Source: Acanthochlamys bracteata (lineage: Eukaryota > Streptophyta > Magnoliopsida > Pandanales > Velloziaceae). From it: a stretch of DNA of 64,000 nucleotides. The translations under genes were made by a program, and so were the position numbers. The notes below the pieces were generated by a model. That model worked only from the letters and a program-made list of their open reading frames with translations, was not told where the DNA came from and searched no databases. Of this stretch, positions 22,430 through 35,154 are shown piece by piece; the first letter of the stretch is position 1; each line of letters starts with the position of its first letter. Location of the stretch: NCBI GenBank assembly GCA_019914995.1, contig CM034129.1:10285725-10349724 (forward strand), in the 5' to 3' direction.

Positions 22430-24640
22430 TATCTAGCTTTGATCTGTTTGTTCTTATTTATTTCTAGTAGTGACTCCAACTTATATAACATAGCTAGTAG
22501 CTACTACACCTACGCGTTCATAAATTAAAATCTAAATGATTTTCGATCGGACGGTAAAAATTAAACTAAGACGATGTTTGAAAGTTATTCTAAAAAAGAA
22601 TTGTTTTTAAATTAAAAATATTTCTTTCTTAAAAAAAGTTTTATTTTTTATCTTAAAAATATTAAATTTTTTGTATTTAAATTTTTTATACCTTCTAAAA
22701 TTTAAAATAAATTCTATAAAATATTATAATTATAAAATTAAAATTAAAGTAAAATCCAATATGCACTAAATGGTACTGTGGATATATTCGTTATGTTTTT
22801 ATTATTCTCCCGTATATATATTTAAAAGTTAAATTTGTTATTAATTATTAGAACGTATTTTCAAATATTGGTAATTTTATTTTTTATTGTTAATTTTGAA
22901 ATTCTGAATATATTTAATTTGTATAAAAAAAATTCAAAATTTTATTTTACGTACAAAATTTTAGTCTAATTTTTTTATTTACACACCTTTCAATATAATT
23001 CTAATTTTTAATTTACTTTAAAAATTATTAAAATATAAAATTTGAATTCTATTTTCAATTTATTTTTTAAAAAATTCTATTTTTTTATTTTTTATTTTCA
23101 CCACAAATTTATAAAAACATTTTAAATCCGCCTTTAGTCAAAGGGGAGTGACATGACATGATCAAGTAGTAGCTAACGTATGCATGAATTGATAGAACAT
23201 AAATTACAACAAAAGTTTGAACAAATTATAATTTATTGTTTTCTTTTATTATCTTGTCCTTAGCTTGTAGTAGGTGAGCTCCTATTATTAATGTTTAAGG
23301 AGGAAAATAATAATAATTATGTTTGAAATGGTTCGAGTAAGTAAAATAAAGATTTCTTTTCTTTTAATATCTTATCCGTGCGTTTTTAAATAACCGAATT
23401 TAAGTTCTGCACGCAGAAGTGAATTTATAGAAATAATTTTTTTTTGAAAAGTAGATTAAAAATAAATTTAATTTTTATATTTAATTTTATTTAAAATAAA
23501 ATTGAAAATAAAAAATTAAGTTTTAAAAATTAAAATAATAAGTTTCTAAACAGTTAAATAAAAATGAGTTATGAGTTTAATGAATAATTGAAATATGTGA
23601 TTTGAAATTTTAAATTTGACGGGAGTAAATAAAATTCAAATCATTTAAACAACGATCCTTGGTTGTAGATATTTCATTTTTTGGGAGATTTAAATTGCTA
23701 AAAGTACTTTTAAGATTAGTTATTTTTGTTAAAGATCATTAATATACTAACTAGAACAATTTTATCCTTTGCAATAAGAACAAAATTTACAGAATCTACT
23801 TCATTTTATTAATTAATTTTCATTTGGTGGTACTTCACATCAAACAAATAAAGTAGTATTAAAAATCTCCATGTTTGTAATTATTTTTTAAAAAATAAAG
23901 CTTAAGCAAATTACATATTCAGCTCACAGATGTTTAATGGTAAAAAAAAATGCTTTTTTTTTTGTGACATACAATCAGGAAGTTCCAATGTAGCTTTCTA
24001 AAATGTATAAACAAAAAATTTTATCTAAAGAGTTTGACAATACTCTGAAAAATCTAGTCCAATATAAAACCTTAAAGCCAATAAATTCTTAAACTCTCTA
24101 ATATATTTATCAAATTTTTTTAAAAAAAAATTTCCTCTGATTATTTGACTAACCTGCTTCACTCTTGTACCCAACAGTGCAGCAGAGGGATCAGAGAAAC
24201 TGATGCTAATAGCAGCGGCGTGAAATTTTCGAAATACTTTTTAATTTTATTTCGTTCTGACTTTTTAACTTCAATAAAATTTTAAATATATAAAATATTT
24301 TAATTCATAAAACTTTATTTTTTTAAATAAAAACTTATTATCTAAATATTTTTTATTTAAAAAAAAATTGTAAGTACTCTAACTTCGCAGAAAAAGCTGG
24401 GCATGAAAATAGTTTTCGAGGAGTTCTGCAAAATATTGTGTACTTTCCTTCTGCAGTAAAACTGTTCTAAACTGATACCAAAATCGTTTCCTTCAGTACC
24501 AAAAATGTTATGTACTTTTGTCATACAGCTTCAAAAGGCCACGGAGAAACAGGTAACTATGATCGAATCAGTATTCTGTACAAAGATAGGAAATAGACCA
24601 AAGAAAATCGAACAAAACTTCACATTGATACCAAATGTTG
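22430..24640. other. AT-rich spacer between GUX and PAH genes
   Basis: The first ~100 bp is the GUX promoter side, with TATATAA-like sequence near 22480. The rest is AT-rich with many homopolymer runs and no coding structure. Segments at 22560-22800 and 24230-24380 have the composition of decayed MITEs, but I could not pair ends. Confidence 0.35.
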
Positions 24641-25430
24641 CAGATTATGCACCTGTATAAATGGTGCACAAATAATCCATTTCTCCTGAGTCTATTATAT
24701 CACTGTACAAACTTGTCGGGGGTATATAAGTCTGATTTTCGCCCGTTGCATGTGTTCGTGTATGTATATAACAACATTCACCAATAATCAATCGTTTTCC
24801 GCTTAAACCAACCATGATTGGCCTGCCATTTACAGAAAAGAGCAAGTAACGTCAACTGCGTTGTGAAGCAATAATGATTATGCATTTATAAAAGGAGCAC
24901 AATCTTCATTTCCATAAAAATTCAGCGCAAGCAATTTCTCTTAACTTGAAGTATATGGAGTTCAAACCAATGGATATATCTGTTGTTAAAAGAGACATTC
25001 AGCAACTCCTCCAGTAAGTTGCAGGTGCGAACTCATGCATATATGATACAACAGTGTGTGTAACTCATAAGACACCCTATTGATCAACCCCTGTGGGAAT
25101 TCTGCAGAATTTTTGCTTGCACCAACACGCACTAAGCGATCCACTTTAGAGTAGCATGCAAGTTAATATGTGTCTGAAAGGGGGGCCTAAATTTGCAAGG
25201 GGCTGACTTGTGTAAAACTAGCTATCAGCTTGTGTGAATTCCCACCCACCACAGTAAGGTCAACAAGAGCATACTTTTTCGGAATGTTTAGCTCCTGAAA
25301 ATTCTTTAAAGATTTCAAACATTATTGGAAACTAAAAACGACCATACCTGCAGAAAGAAAGGAATGCATGGATGAACTTCTCACGACTCCATATGTATGG
25401 GGTTCTTTGTGTGAGGAATTAGAAACATTG
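24641..25430 (-). other. 3' region of the PAH gene
   Basis: This stretch lies after the PAH stop codon on the minus strand. Composition resembles 3' UTR and flank. Short open frames on the minus strand (24645-24845, and 25322-25522 which overlaps the last exon) lack coding character. The poly(A) site is not defined. Confidence 0.35.
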
Positions 25431-28400
25431 TCACAAATCATCATTGGACAAAGGCAATTTCCAGTAATTCCAATTATTGAAGTCCTCCTGAATAATGTAA
25501 CATAAGTTTGAGTCATTAGCAATGAGAATGATTCAAAAAATGAATGTGAGATATGTGAGCAAATTATAATTAGTTAACACAGTAACATATATGCTTCACC
25601 TGCTCAGCTGAGGACATGGCTGGAAACATGCTGTTGACTAAGTCATGCAATGATGTATACGATTTTGTGTGAACTCTACTGTTTACAGCAACCTCACCCT
25701 GGGTATTACATAAAAAAACAAAATTACATATCAAGTTTTCTTATGAAGTTAAGCCATTATCAAACTTATTGAAAATATAATCACTCATAATGATGCACCT
25801 TAGGATTGATGATAAAGATCTTGCCTTTAGGGATTCCGACCTTCAAGTAGCTAATTTCGTCAGTATCTCTGTTCCCAAAACCAGCATAGAATGGATTGCA
25901 ATCAGCAGGAAACAATGCCCTAATAGCCTGATGGTAGTAAAGAGCATGTTAGCCAAGATGGATGTAATAATGTGAAAAGTCTTAAAAAGCTGGTGGACCT
26001 CACCTCTAAGCATGAAATCTTAAATTCATGCGGTGCTCTTCTGATTACTGCAATTGAAAAAGTAATAAAATCATATTTCAGAGTAAAATTTAAAATGTGA
26101 TAAATTCTAAGAAATGTTCAACAAACTTTCAAAAAAACAGATGAGTCCTGAGTTGCAGAAATTACTGTGCCATAAATTATTCTTTCAGGTTGCCTGCCAA
26201 TATCAGTCTCTGAAGTATACCCGAAGGCATCAAATCATTTCATTTGGCAACAAATGCCATGCTTATGTAAAATGAACCTTATAAAACAACAATTGGCTAC
26301 AGAAGGACATACAGGTCGTACAATATTTTTCATTCACACATTGATTAAAAAATTAGACATCATCAACTGTACATTGCTCGCTTATGTCACCATTAATGCT
26401 CAGTTCAAGCATTATTCATACAAGTGACGCAACTATGGAGAACAAAAAAGGAAAAAAAGAAGAAAATAAGAGATAATAGTTTAACTATGTAATTTCTGGA
26501 ACCCTAATATATTGGAACTGAGAAAATCACCAAGTTGATGAATCTTTGGCTATGTTCCAATCTTGCACATGTTTTTCACCAGACTAATAAGAGCTGTATA
26601 GGTAGGCTTTTGGGAGGTTTTTTGCAACTTTACATGTTCTGATGCAAGATTATTGAAATCCCTCTCACCACCTCATACTTTCAATGTAGGTTTTCCTTCA
26701 CCTCTTTATTGCTATAAAATGCAAAAGAAACCACCAAAAACCTGTTTTGGCCTCTCTGGAACAGACAAGATTAGTTTAAATTATTTCTCTCCAGATCAGA
26801 AAATTTATTGGAAGATTAACCAAGAACTGATTATGGATACAACACTGAACTCCTCAATCCTCTTACATTCAAACAATCCTTGACGCAAATAAAAAAAGCT
26901 TTATGGGCTCGATCCTGCTATTGTTGATGACAATAGTACTTGCATTCCTACCTAGAAAGCAGATATAAAAAACCCAGGAATAAAAAACAAAAGGAATATG
27001 ATGATCAAAACTCAGCAGTCTGGTATGCGAATATGATGATCAAAACAACCACTGACAAAGATGAACATTGTTTTGGTGCATATTACCAAGTCTGAATGGC
27101 ATAGTCAAGTTCAAGTAACTATTGCTAAGAATGCATGCAATTTGGGAAGCTGTATAGGGTTAATGTTTATTTCACACACCTTCCCTATAAAGTGATGGGA
27201 AGAGACCATCTGGAGATATAACTACAGGGCCATCGGGCAAAGCTTTCCCATCCTGAAAATCCAAACACAAACTTTGCCACAGACACTTTGCACAAAACAA
27301 AGCACAACAACCACGAGAAACAAATTACCTGCTTAAGATTAAACAGAAACTGACGTGTTAAATACGCTTGAGAAATGGAGCGTGCACTTAGAAAGAGCAG
27401 CTGGTATCCATTGTCCTGTAGAAAATGAAATATAGCAACAGATTGAACAAATAAAATATCACAGAGTGCAAGGACAACAATTAGTTGGTTCTTTCAGTTT
27501 GCAAATCACGCCTTACTGAAAAGTCAACGATATTCTCATAAATCGCAAGTACACTGCATAAAAGACAATCCTCACAATAGCAAGTTCATATCCTAGTACA
27601 TCAAATCTAGTTCCTACTGCTTACAACAGACAAAGCCAATAAATAGATATAGCATGAACAAGAGACTCCTTCACATTTGTCATGCAATTTAAGATGTGCA
27701 ACAACTTGCCCTATGATGTTCTTCATGTTTAATGCTTCTGAAGAAAGGCATTGCAAAGAGTGCTAATGCACTACTACATTATGCAGCCTTACCTTAATTG
27801 CAGAAAATAGATTAGCAACACCAGTCTGGGACCAGTCTATACCAACTAGAGGCATGAACTGACCAAGAACGTCTGACCTGTCATAACGACAATTATCAAT
27901 TACACCAACTAAAGCAACATTGAGACGTATCTCAAATACAGAAACACCAAGTGCCTCAAAAACATATAAAAATTAAATTGCATCCAAGTGAATCACCTGG
28001 TAATTGTTCCATCAACATCTGAAATGACTATGCGAGTGTTCCATTTCCACAAATATATCCTCGCATCCACCTGTTGATAAGAAAAGAAGACAGGCTAGTT
28101 ATTGTCAGTTTGAAAGAGGAAAACATGGGATTATAAGCAAACTGATAAGCATTGCTGGACTTTTGACCTGTTGCTGCCCAAGCATCGGGGTTGAGAAAGT
28201 GAATGTTACCACATTCTGACCTTCTCTAAGATTCAAGGAGGCAAGTTGTTCAGACGTTGGAGTGAGAACCTTCTTTCTAGCAAAATTAAGCCTGTCACTT
28301 TCCAATCTGTCTTTCTTGCTTACCCCGACAGGGCCTGATCTGACATTGCCAATGGTTTTCGATTTCCTGAGACCGAATGGCCAGATTCTCCAATTTCCAC

Positions 28401-31211
28401 CAGACTGCACAATCTCTGTTGTAGTATCTGCATTGAGATTTTCACTGGCTCGGTTGACAGGTATCATGCCTAGTGGTTGAATTATCTGTTCCTGACCAAA
28501 AGAAACCATTCCCAAAATGATAGGTGCAGCTGCTTCCCATGGAAAATATCGACCACCAATTCTTACAACTACGTTTTTGTTTTTCACAATTGATGGGCCC
28601 AAAGTAGAAAATTCCTCCATATTCACCTTTCCGGTATCAAATGCACGAGATGCTGCATCAGCTCCCATCCCTTCATATAGTAAGTGTCTGCACAGAGATA
28701 ACTCTGCATGCATTTAGGAGTGTATCATGAGTTCAGTAAAACTAAAAGAGACATAATACAAAAGCCAGCTATGTTGGTATTTTAGCACGCTATCATGCAG
28801 CCTTAGAACAATTGAGCATAACATTATCTTCTACAGCATTAAGATCTGACACTGTGACAACACAAGTCTAATCTTCAGGAATAATGATGTCACACTGTTC
28901 AAATGACTGACGATGATCTGCTAATGATGAGTAAAGCAGCATCAGAGATTTTACCTACAACAGGAGTTGGGGCATCACTACCAGCTTTGACAGTAGAGTC
29001 AGTAAGTTGCCCAGCCAGCAGTTTACTTAAGGCATCTTCTTCCAGTTTTGAGGAGGCAAGAGCTTCGGTTTTAATAATATAATGTGTAACACCAGAATTC
29101 AGTGACCTACTTAAAGGCTCCACAGTAGATTCTTCAAGATTGTTGATATTGGAACTAGTAGTTGGTAAAGATCTTATTAATGCTTTGGTTTCCCCCAAAT
29201 CTTCCTTGATCCTAGGTATATTTATAGGACAACTTCGAGGACTTGAAATATCAGAATGGTGGCCAAAGGAACGACTCTGATCTGCGTATTTCAACTCTGC
29301 CCCATTTGAATCACTTCCAGAATTGTCTAAAGCATGATGCTCTTCATCTTCATCACTGTGTGATGATTCATGGTGAACGTCTTTATCAGTAACACCATCG
29401 ATCTGACCAAATATGCCTTGATCATCACCATCTGCATTTCCTGAGAACAGGATATGGGTCTTATCTGTTCTTATCGATCCTTCATTTGCATAAACTTCAT
29501 TCTGGAAAATTTCCATTTTGTTTATGCAACTTTGCTTCTCCTGAGACATTTCTTGCACATGGCCTTGTTCTCTAATACCGGGCTGTGAAGAAGCGCTTAC
29601 AACTTCTCCCTCGACAATGGTTACATGGGGAGAGTAACCACCGAAGCTATTTCCCTTCCCATTTTCAGAATCCTTATTACTTCTGTCGTTGATTTCAAGG
29701 TTCTCAGAGGTCAACGCATAGCTGCCTCCTGATATTTCCATGTTCTGGTGGGAGAATCCATTGCAATTTCCCCTAATATATGTAGCTGACTTGGATGATG
29801 GAACTACTTCAGAATCAAGCTGAACTATTTCCCTAACAGATTCAGTTTGTGGTACAAAATGCTTAGCTGATCCTGAACTTTCAGTCTCTTGGATAGTCAT
29901 AGAAGAAACATCAAAACTGACAGTTGTTTTTCCTGCTGTTTTGTGGTAGATTAAAGAGGCGACCTCCTCTTCGTTAGGAATACTATGCCTTTCCTCTTCA
30001 TTCTGCTGCATGTCATGGAGACCTGAGCCTGAATAAGGACTCTGACTAAGAGGTGAATTTATGAGAAGAGCATCATTAGATGCTGTGGCATTTTCAACTC
30101 CCCTCAAGTTGGACATCATCTCATCCTTATCACCTACAACCCCAGCTTCCACAATGTAACTCTCAGCAACCTCCTCATGGATTCTTAAAGGAGGACTAGA
30201 CTCAATGGTAGAAGATGCCACTTCAAAATGTTCAAAGTGTTCCTCAATGACTTTACATGCCTGAGGACTACTAGCAATTTCCTCAAGATGAGATGCCGCT
30301 AGTTCTTGGTTAGTTGAAAGAAGAAATTCAGTAGTTTCGGCACTCACTGGACTTGGACTAAGCCCAGATACCTGATCTGTTCTAACACGTTGAGGACTGT
30401 GAAACCTAATCTCTTCAACATACTCAGTAGTATATATGGTGGTCTTGATGTTATCGTTGACACCTTCATTATGAGGATTTGCTGGTTTTCCATCACTAAG
30501 TTCAGTGGTTTGCAAAGTTCCATGTGAATCTCCTTCTCTATCTGATTTTTCAGCATCTTGTTTTTCATTTTGAGATGCTTTTTCAACAGATGGGACCGGA
30601 TGGCGATCCTTAGTTGGGAGATTGGTCGACCACTTCATCTCCAAAAGATCTGCTGCAAACTCTGCTCGATCTAACGAGCTCACTCTTTCCACATCGGCTA
30701 CCTTCTTGTCATCCTTCATCGACCTCCTTCCAAACATAAGACCAAAAATCCGAGGGCCCTTGGTTGATTTTCGAGTAATGATCTTCTTCCCATCACCCAT
30801 CTCAACCTTCACTTCAGAAACAATTTCCTGATGACCACCATCATAGTTGTAGCTCTGCACTTCTCTGAACAGCTCACTTTGATCTGTCTCATCACCAGAT
30901 GATGGTGGCGACACAGAGACAGAGGTATCTCCACCCTCAGACGCCAAAGCGAAATAAGCTTCTCCCTTATGGTCCAAATACATCTTAAACCCGGCATCAA
31001 CACCATTGACACAGATATTAACATTCTTCTCCTTCGTTTTAAGAACCCCTTGGAATTTACCGAAGCGTACATACCAAGGAGAAGATTTGAAACTGCCATC
31101 GGGCTGCTGGACAACAATGATATCAACAGCACCACCAAAGGGATGGAAGGGACCAGAAACGGTATAGACCCCTCTGGTTATGTAGCTCCCTAGACGTTCT
31201 ACGGCATACAT
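25431..31211 (-). CDS. PAH2: Lipin-type phosphatidate phosphatase (PAH2-like)
   Basis: PAH enzymes dephosphorylate phosphatidate to diacylglycerol at the ER; loss of PAH1 and PAH2 in Arabidopsis raises phospholipid synthesis. Ten exons join in frame: 31211-28955, 28703-28168, 28070-27997, 27877-27793, 27415-27329, 27252-27180, 26047-26004, 25927-25799, 25698-25600 and 25487-25431, giving 1146 residues. The N-LIP domain opens the protein ([18 protein letters not shown], then [14 protein letters not shown]). A ~600-residue acidic, Ser-rich linker follows. The LNS2/HAD domain carries the catalytic DVDGT at residues 949-953, followed by ITRSDVLGQ, and continues through [14 protein letters not shown] to the C-terminal WNYWKLPL. 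All parts needed for Mg-dependent phosphatase activity are present. The start [10 protein letters not shown] matches the family, although an in-frame ATG lies 12 codons upstream. N-terminal sequence is closer to PAH2 than to PAH1 as I recall them. Confidence 0.95.
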
Positions 31212-31939
31212 CCTCCCGAAAACAAATCTTCCACCACCGAATATCATATAAGCGATCCGAAAACAACGAGACAAATCAAATTCTCAAGAAGTACCACCAG
31301 CAAAAAAGGTAACCAATGCTCAATTGACTAAAAGACAGAATTTTTTATCCGCAATCAAATCATTATTATAACTTCAAACCAACACAGAGATCCAATCCAA
31401 CCACTGCAAATATCAAATCACAATGACCATGAATCAAAATTCTTCTCTAATCATAGAAAAGAATGAACAAACAAATCAGAAATCAAATAACAGCAACAAA
31501 TTCAATGCCTCAGACTCAAATCAAAATTTCAACAAATTCTGTAATTTTCCGGACCGAAAATTATAAATGCAAAGAATTTAGAACGAATAGTTCCGGGGTA
31601 ACAGAAGGAAAAGGTGTTGAATCTCTATGAGGCAATTCGTCGAACAGAAAGTTGGCAAAATGAAGTGGTGAAGGAATTGAAAGAAGAAGAGAAGGAAAGG
31701 AGAGGAATCCATCGAAGGGATATTCGGCAGAGAATGATGCTTAGAATCATCAACATGTCAGAAACTGTATCCTGTGTAATAAGATAACAAGTAGTCCCTG
31801 ACCACGTGTCGCAACACAATTAGATAGTGACCTGCAAAGTGGCCAATATTTTTTCGCCGCGTTTCGAGTAATAAGGTATACGTTACCGTGCGCCGCCCAC
31901 CGCCTATGCGGAAACGCGTTCCCTGTTTTCATACTATTA
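31212..31939 (-). other. PAH2-like gene leader and promoter
   Basis: On the minus strand, 31740-31620 is a TTC/CTT-rich leader typical of plant genes. The DNA between it and the start codon looks intronic. An in-frame ATG at 31247-31245 would add 12 residues (MIFGGGRFVFGR) if it lies in the mature leader. The TSS is not defined. Confidence 0.4.
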
Positions 31940-34890
31940 GGGCCCTGTTTGGTTATGCTTTTTTCGAGCTTAAAGCTCGAAAAATAGTAATTCAAGCGTT
32001 TGGATGCGTATGTTTTAAACTGCCAAAAACGGCTTTAAACAATGAAAAATAGAAAGCTCCAATTTGATGCTTTCAAAGTAAAGCCGCGCGGGGCTTTCCT
32101 TGCTAGATGTATTAAATGTCAATTTTGCTCGCTGTAAGTTAGCACAATTACAATATTATATGTATTTCAACCAGACTTATTTTCATTATTCTCATTTCAT
32201 TTCCTTATTTCCTCCCGTTCGCTCTCGCTATCGCTGCCGATCGCTCATTCTCTGGCGGGGATCATTCTCTAAATTCCGATGCCGATCCTGTTATATTTTT
32301 TCTCCGGCATTCTTATTCGCTATCGTTCATCTTACTGCCCTCAATTTGGTATAACCAGCATCGCTAGTACGTCAGGCCGCAAATTCTATATCGGCCGAAA
32401 CTCTAAATCTGTGTTGATCTTGTCGTTTCTTTTCCTCCGGCATCCTTCATTGGCTGCCGTTCATCCTGCTGCCATCAGTTTGGTAAAACTCCGTTTGCTG
32501 GTGCATCGGGCCCCTTTTGGCTATTATAAATTCTTCTCAAGTTACAAAGTTCTAGTATTTGATTTCTAGGGTTTTTAATTTATCTTCGACAATTTCCGAC
32601 GAAGGCAAAAGCTTCGATTTTTTCGACCATAGCTTCAACGAAGCTTAAGAGAATCATGGCAGCACCAATTGTAAGCTCTCTGTTTCTTCTCAAGTTACAA
32701 AACTCTAGTGTTTGATTTTGTTAATCGGTATTAATTTTATCTTGTTCATTTTTCTTAAATTCTCTCGCAGAATCTCATTCAGATTAAGTGTAAGTATTGA
32801 TGATATCATTCATTTTGATTTCATTGTCTGGTTTAAAGATTGAAGCTTCTTCTGTTTTCGTTTCTTTTTGTTTCTTTTCTTCTTTTTTTTTTTTGCAGAA
32901 AGCGCACATTCAGATTTTATTGTTTGAATAGAAGGATTTGATGATCTAAGGCCGCATCATTGTAAGTTCACAGATTCAACTCAGTAGGACAGTGAATTTT
33001 TGGAAGTAAAGTTTTGCTTGTGTTTTCATTAACTAATGTTAATGATTGATGCATAACTAGTGATTTTCCAGTACGTAATTGTTCCTTTTATTCGCGATCT
33101 CTTGTTGAGCTATAATTTGATTTGAGGAATTTCTACTTTGATGAGAAAATCACGGCTAATTTTATTGTACATGTATATAATAGTGGACATATGATTTGCA
33201 AATTTCCTACTTTACTAAATGAATCATTATAGCTTGAATTAATATATATGGATTAAGTCTTACCTGGTTTTTTTGTTTGCACCGCAAACAGAATAGCTAT
33301 TCACTGATTTGAAAATTTTTCTCTTTTTATTTTTTTGTGTTGAAATGGATGTTAGCTAGGGTGACCTAGCTTGCAGATGTAAGTCTATGATGGTTTTGCA
33401 TTGTGTGTAGTGTTTGAATGCTATGCATGTGATAGATTGTTGCATTCCAGCTTGTGTTGAAAACCTTAATGCTACTAACTAATATGGAAGTTTTAGTTTG
33501 TGTGGAAATGGATACTAACTAGAACCTCTCCAGTTGTTCATTTAGATATATTCAAGCAACTTTCTGTTGCCTGGTGCAGGCCCGAAAATTTTGAATTGAA
33601 CTTATATTAATGGTTTTCTTATATTGTATGATATGCAAATGCATGTTATATGTAGCATGAGTTCCCATACTATATGAGTAGTGTTAATTGCTAAGCTCTT
33701 TTTAGTTTTTCTTATGGTTCTAGCCATTAGAAGAGAGAGCCAGAACCATGATGGCAAGATTACTTTGTCCAAGGATTAGTTATGTTCACAACTTCTCAAA
33801 GCTTGTGAAGGCATAAATATCATGAGCCCCCATTTTCATTAATTTGCTTTCTATAGAATCTAGCTTGAATGATAATCTATAGTTCCACACTTATTATTAA
33901 TTTGGTTATGCAGTAAGGATCTCTTTTACATTATTGTGTAAAATTTAGTTAACTTGCATCATATCTTGCAGGTAATTTCATTGGTGGTGACGATAGTGGT
34001 GCATTCATTGGTAGAGATTCTGCAAGTGCTGGAGTAGCAAGTTCTACTGGTGGCGATGCGATGCCCCTGTAGCTAAGGAGAAAACCATCCCAGGCCAGTT
34101 CCCAACACTTAAGAAATAGGGAGAATCTAAGAAATTTTGTTTGAGTTATTTAGACTTTTCAGTTGTAAATTAAAGATGCTTTTAAAAAAGATTTCCGTGT
34201 ATTTGTATGGATAATATTTGAATGAGAATTACTGCTTTAAATTTGATCCCTAGTGCATTGTTCTAGAGGTTGTCATTAAATATTCAATTTAGTTTGTGTA
34301 TTTAGAGTTCATTTCAAAGTAAATGTACTCAAAGTATTGATTTGAAATTTTAAGATTCATGATGTTATAATGAAGGTTAAAAGTCATAAATATTATTCGA
34401 AAAATTTAATATAAGCTATTTTCGTATAAGAAAATATAAGAAACGTTTAATCATTAGATAAAAATATTATTTAAAATCAATAATTTCATATAACAATTTT
34501 TAATAAATATTATTTAATTTAATTATTGATTTATACTAAAATATAATATGCTAATATATTTATAAATATTAATATCAAGTATTTATACAATTATTATATA
34601 ATAAAAAATATTAAATTTAAAAAGTAAATAACATCTAACAAAGAATTATAAATTTGATAATATATCAATAGGTCATTTCAGTCATTATATACTTCATATA
34701 GAAATAAGTATAAGTTTAGCCAAACACTTCATTTAGCTTTCAGCATTAAAAGCACGATACAGTAACAATTTATCCAAACACTTTTCAGTATAAAGCTATT
34801 TTTATAACAAAAATTTCACAGCCGCTTACAGTACTCTAAAGCAGCTTTATTTCAAAAGCACAAAAGTTTGATCACATCCAAACGGGACCA
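31940..34890. mobile_element. Non-autonomous hAT-like element with gene-like cargo
   Basis: The left end GGGCCCTGTTTGG at 31940 matches the reverse complement of the right end (TGGTCCCGTTTGG, ending 34890) at 10 of 13 positions. Both flanks carry repeated subterminal TTTGG, CCAAA and AAAGC/GCTTT motifs, as in hAT elements. A clean 8-bp target duplication is not visible. No transposase is seen. The interior has a GC-richer leader-like part (32200-32600), an ATG exon-like start MAAPI with a GTAAGC donor near 32656, and a last exon-like block at 33972-34119 that reads GNFIGGDDSGAFIGRD and then, in another frame, VAKEKTIPGQFPTLKK before TAG. This looks like a captured, frameshifted host gene piece. 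The alternative is an ordinary small gene flanked by two unrelated short hAT MITEs. Confidence 0.5.
32297..32511. repeat. Diverged direct repeat inside the hAT-like element
   Basis: The block starting TTTCTCCGGCATTC near 32299 recurs, diverged, near 32431 as TTCCTCCGGCATCC. Both continue through CGTTCATC, CTGCC, CAGTTTGGTA or CAATTTGGTA, and end in a GGCC near 32376 and 32510. The offset is about 132 bp and each copy about 80 bp. Confidence 0.7.
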
Positions 34891-34894
34891 ATAT

Positions 34895-35154
34895 GGCTAC
34901 GTTTGGTAGTAACATAACAAAAGCAGCTTTTTTAACTTTTCTTCATTTTACGTATTTTAATATATATTTTATAAGTATTTAAAAAATTTATTTAAAAATT
35001 TAGATAGTGTAGAAAAATTTTAAGTAATGAGATCTTTTTATTGCATATTTTTATTATTTTTTTGAAATAAGAAAAATAGAACTCGTTTTTTAAAAAAAAT
35101 AAAAATATTTTCATTTCAAAAAAGCTATATTTCATAAACAATTCCAAACACACC
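34895..35154. mobile_element. hAT-like MITE abutting the larger element
   Basis: The left end GGCTACGTTTGGTA and the reverse complement of the right end (AGGTGTGTTTGGAA) share GTTTGG and the following AT-rich stretch leading to AGCTTTTTT on both sides. The interior is A/T-rich. No clear target duplication. It begins five bases after the right end of the 3-kb element, which suggests insertion next to, or into, a related end. Confidence 0.5.

Noticed and set aside
26653-26883. Plus-strand 76-codon open frame inside the PAH gene
   Set aside because: It lies in the 1.1-kb intron between PAH exons 6 and 7, has no recognised similarity and no leader or splice context.
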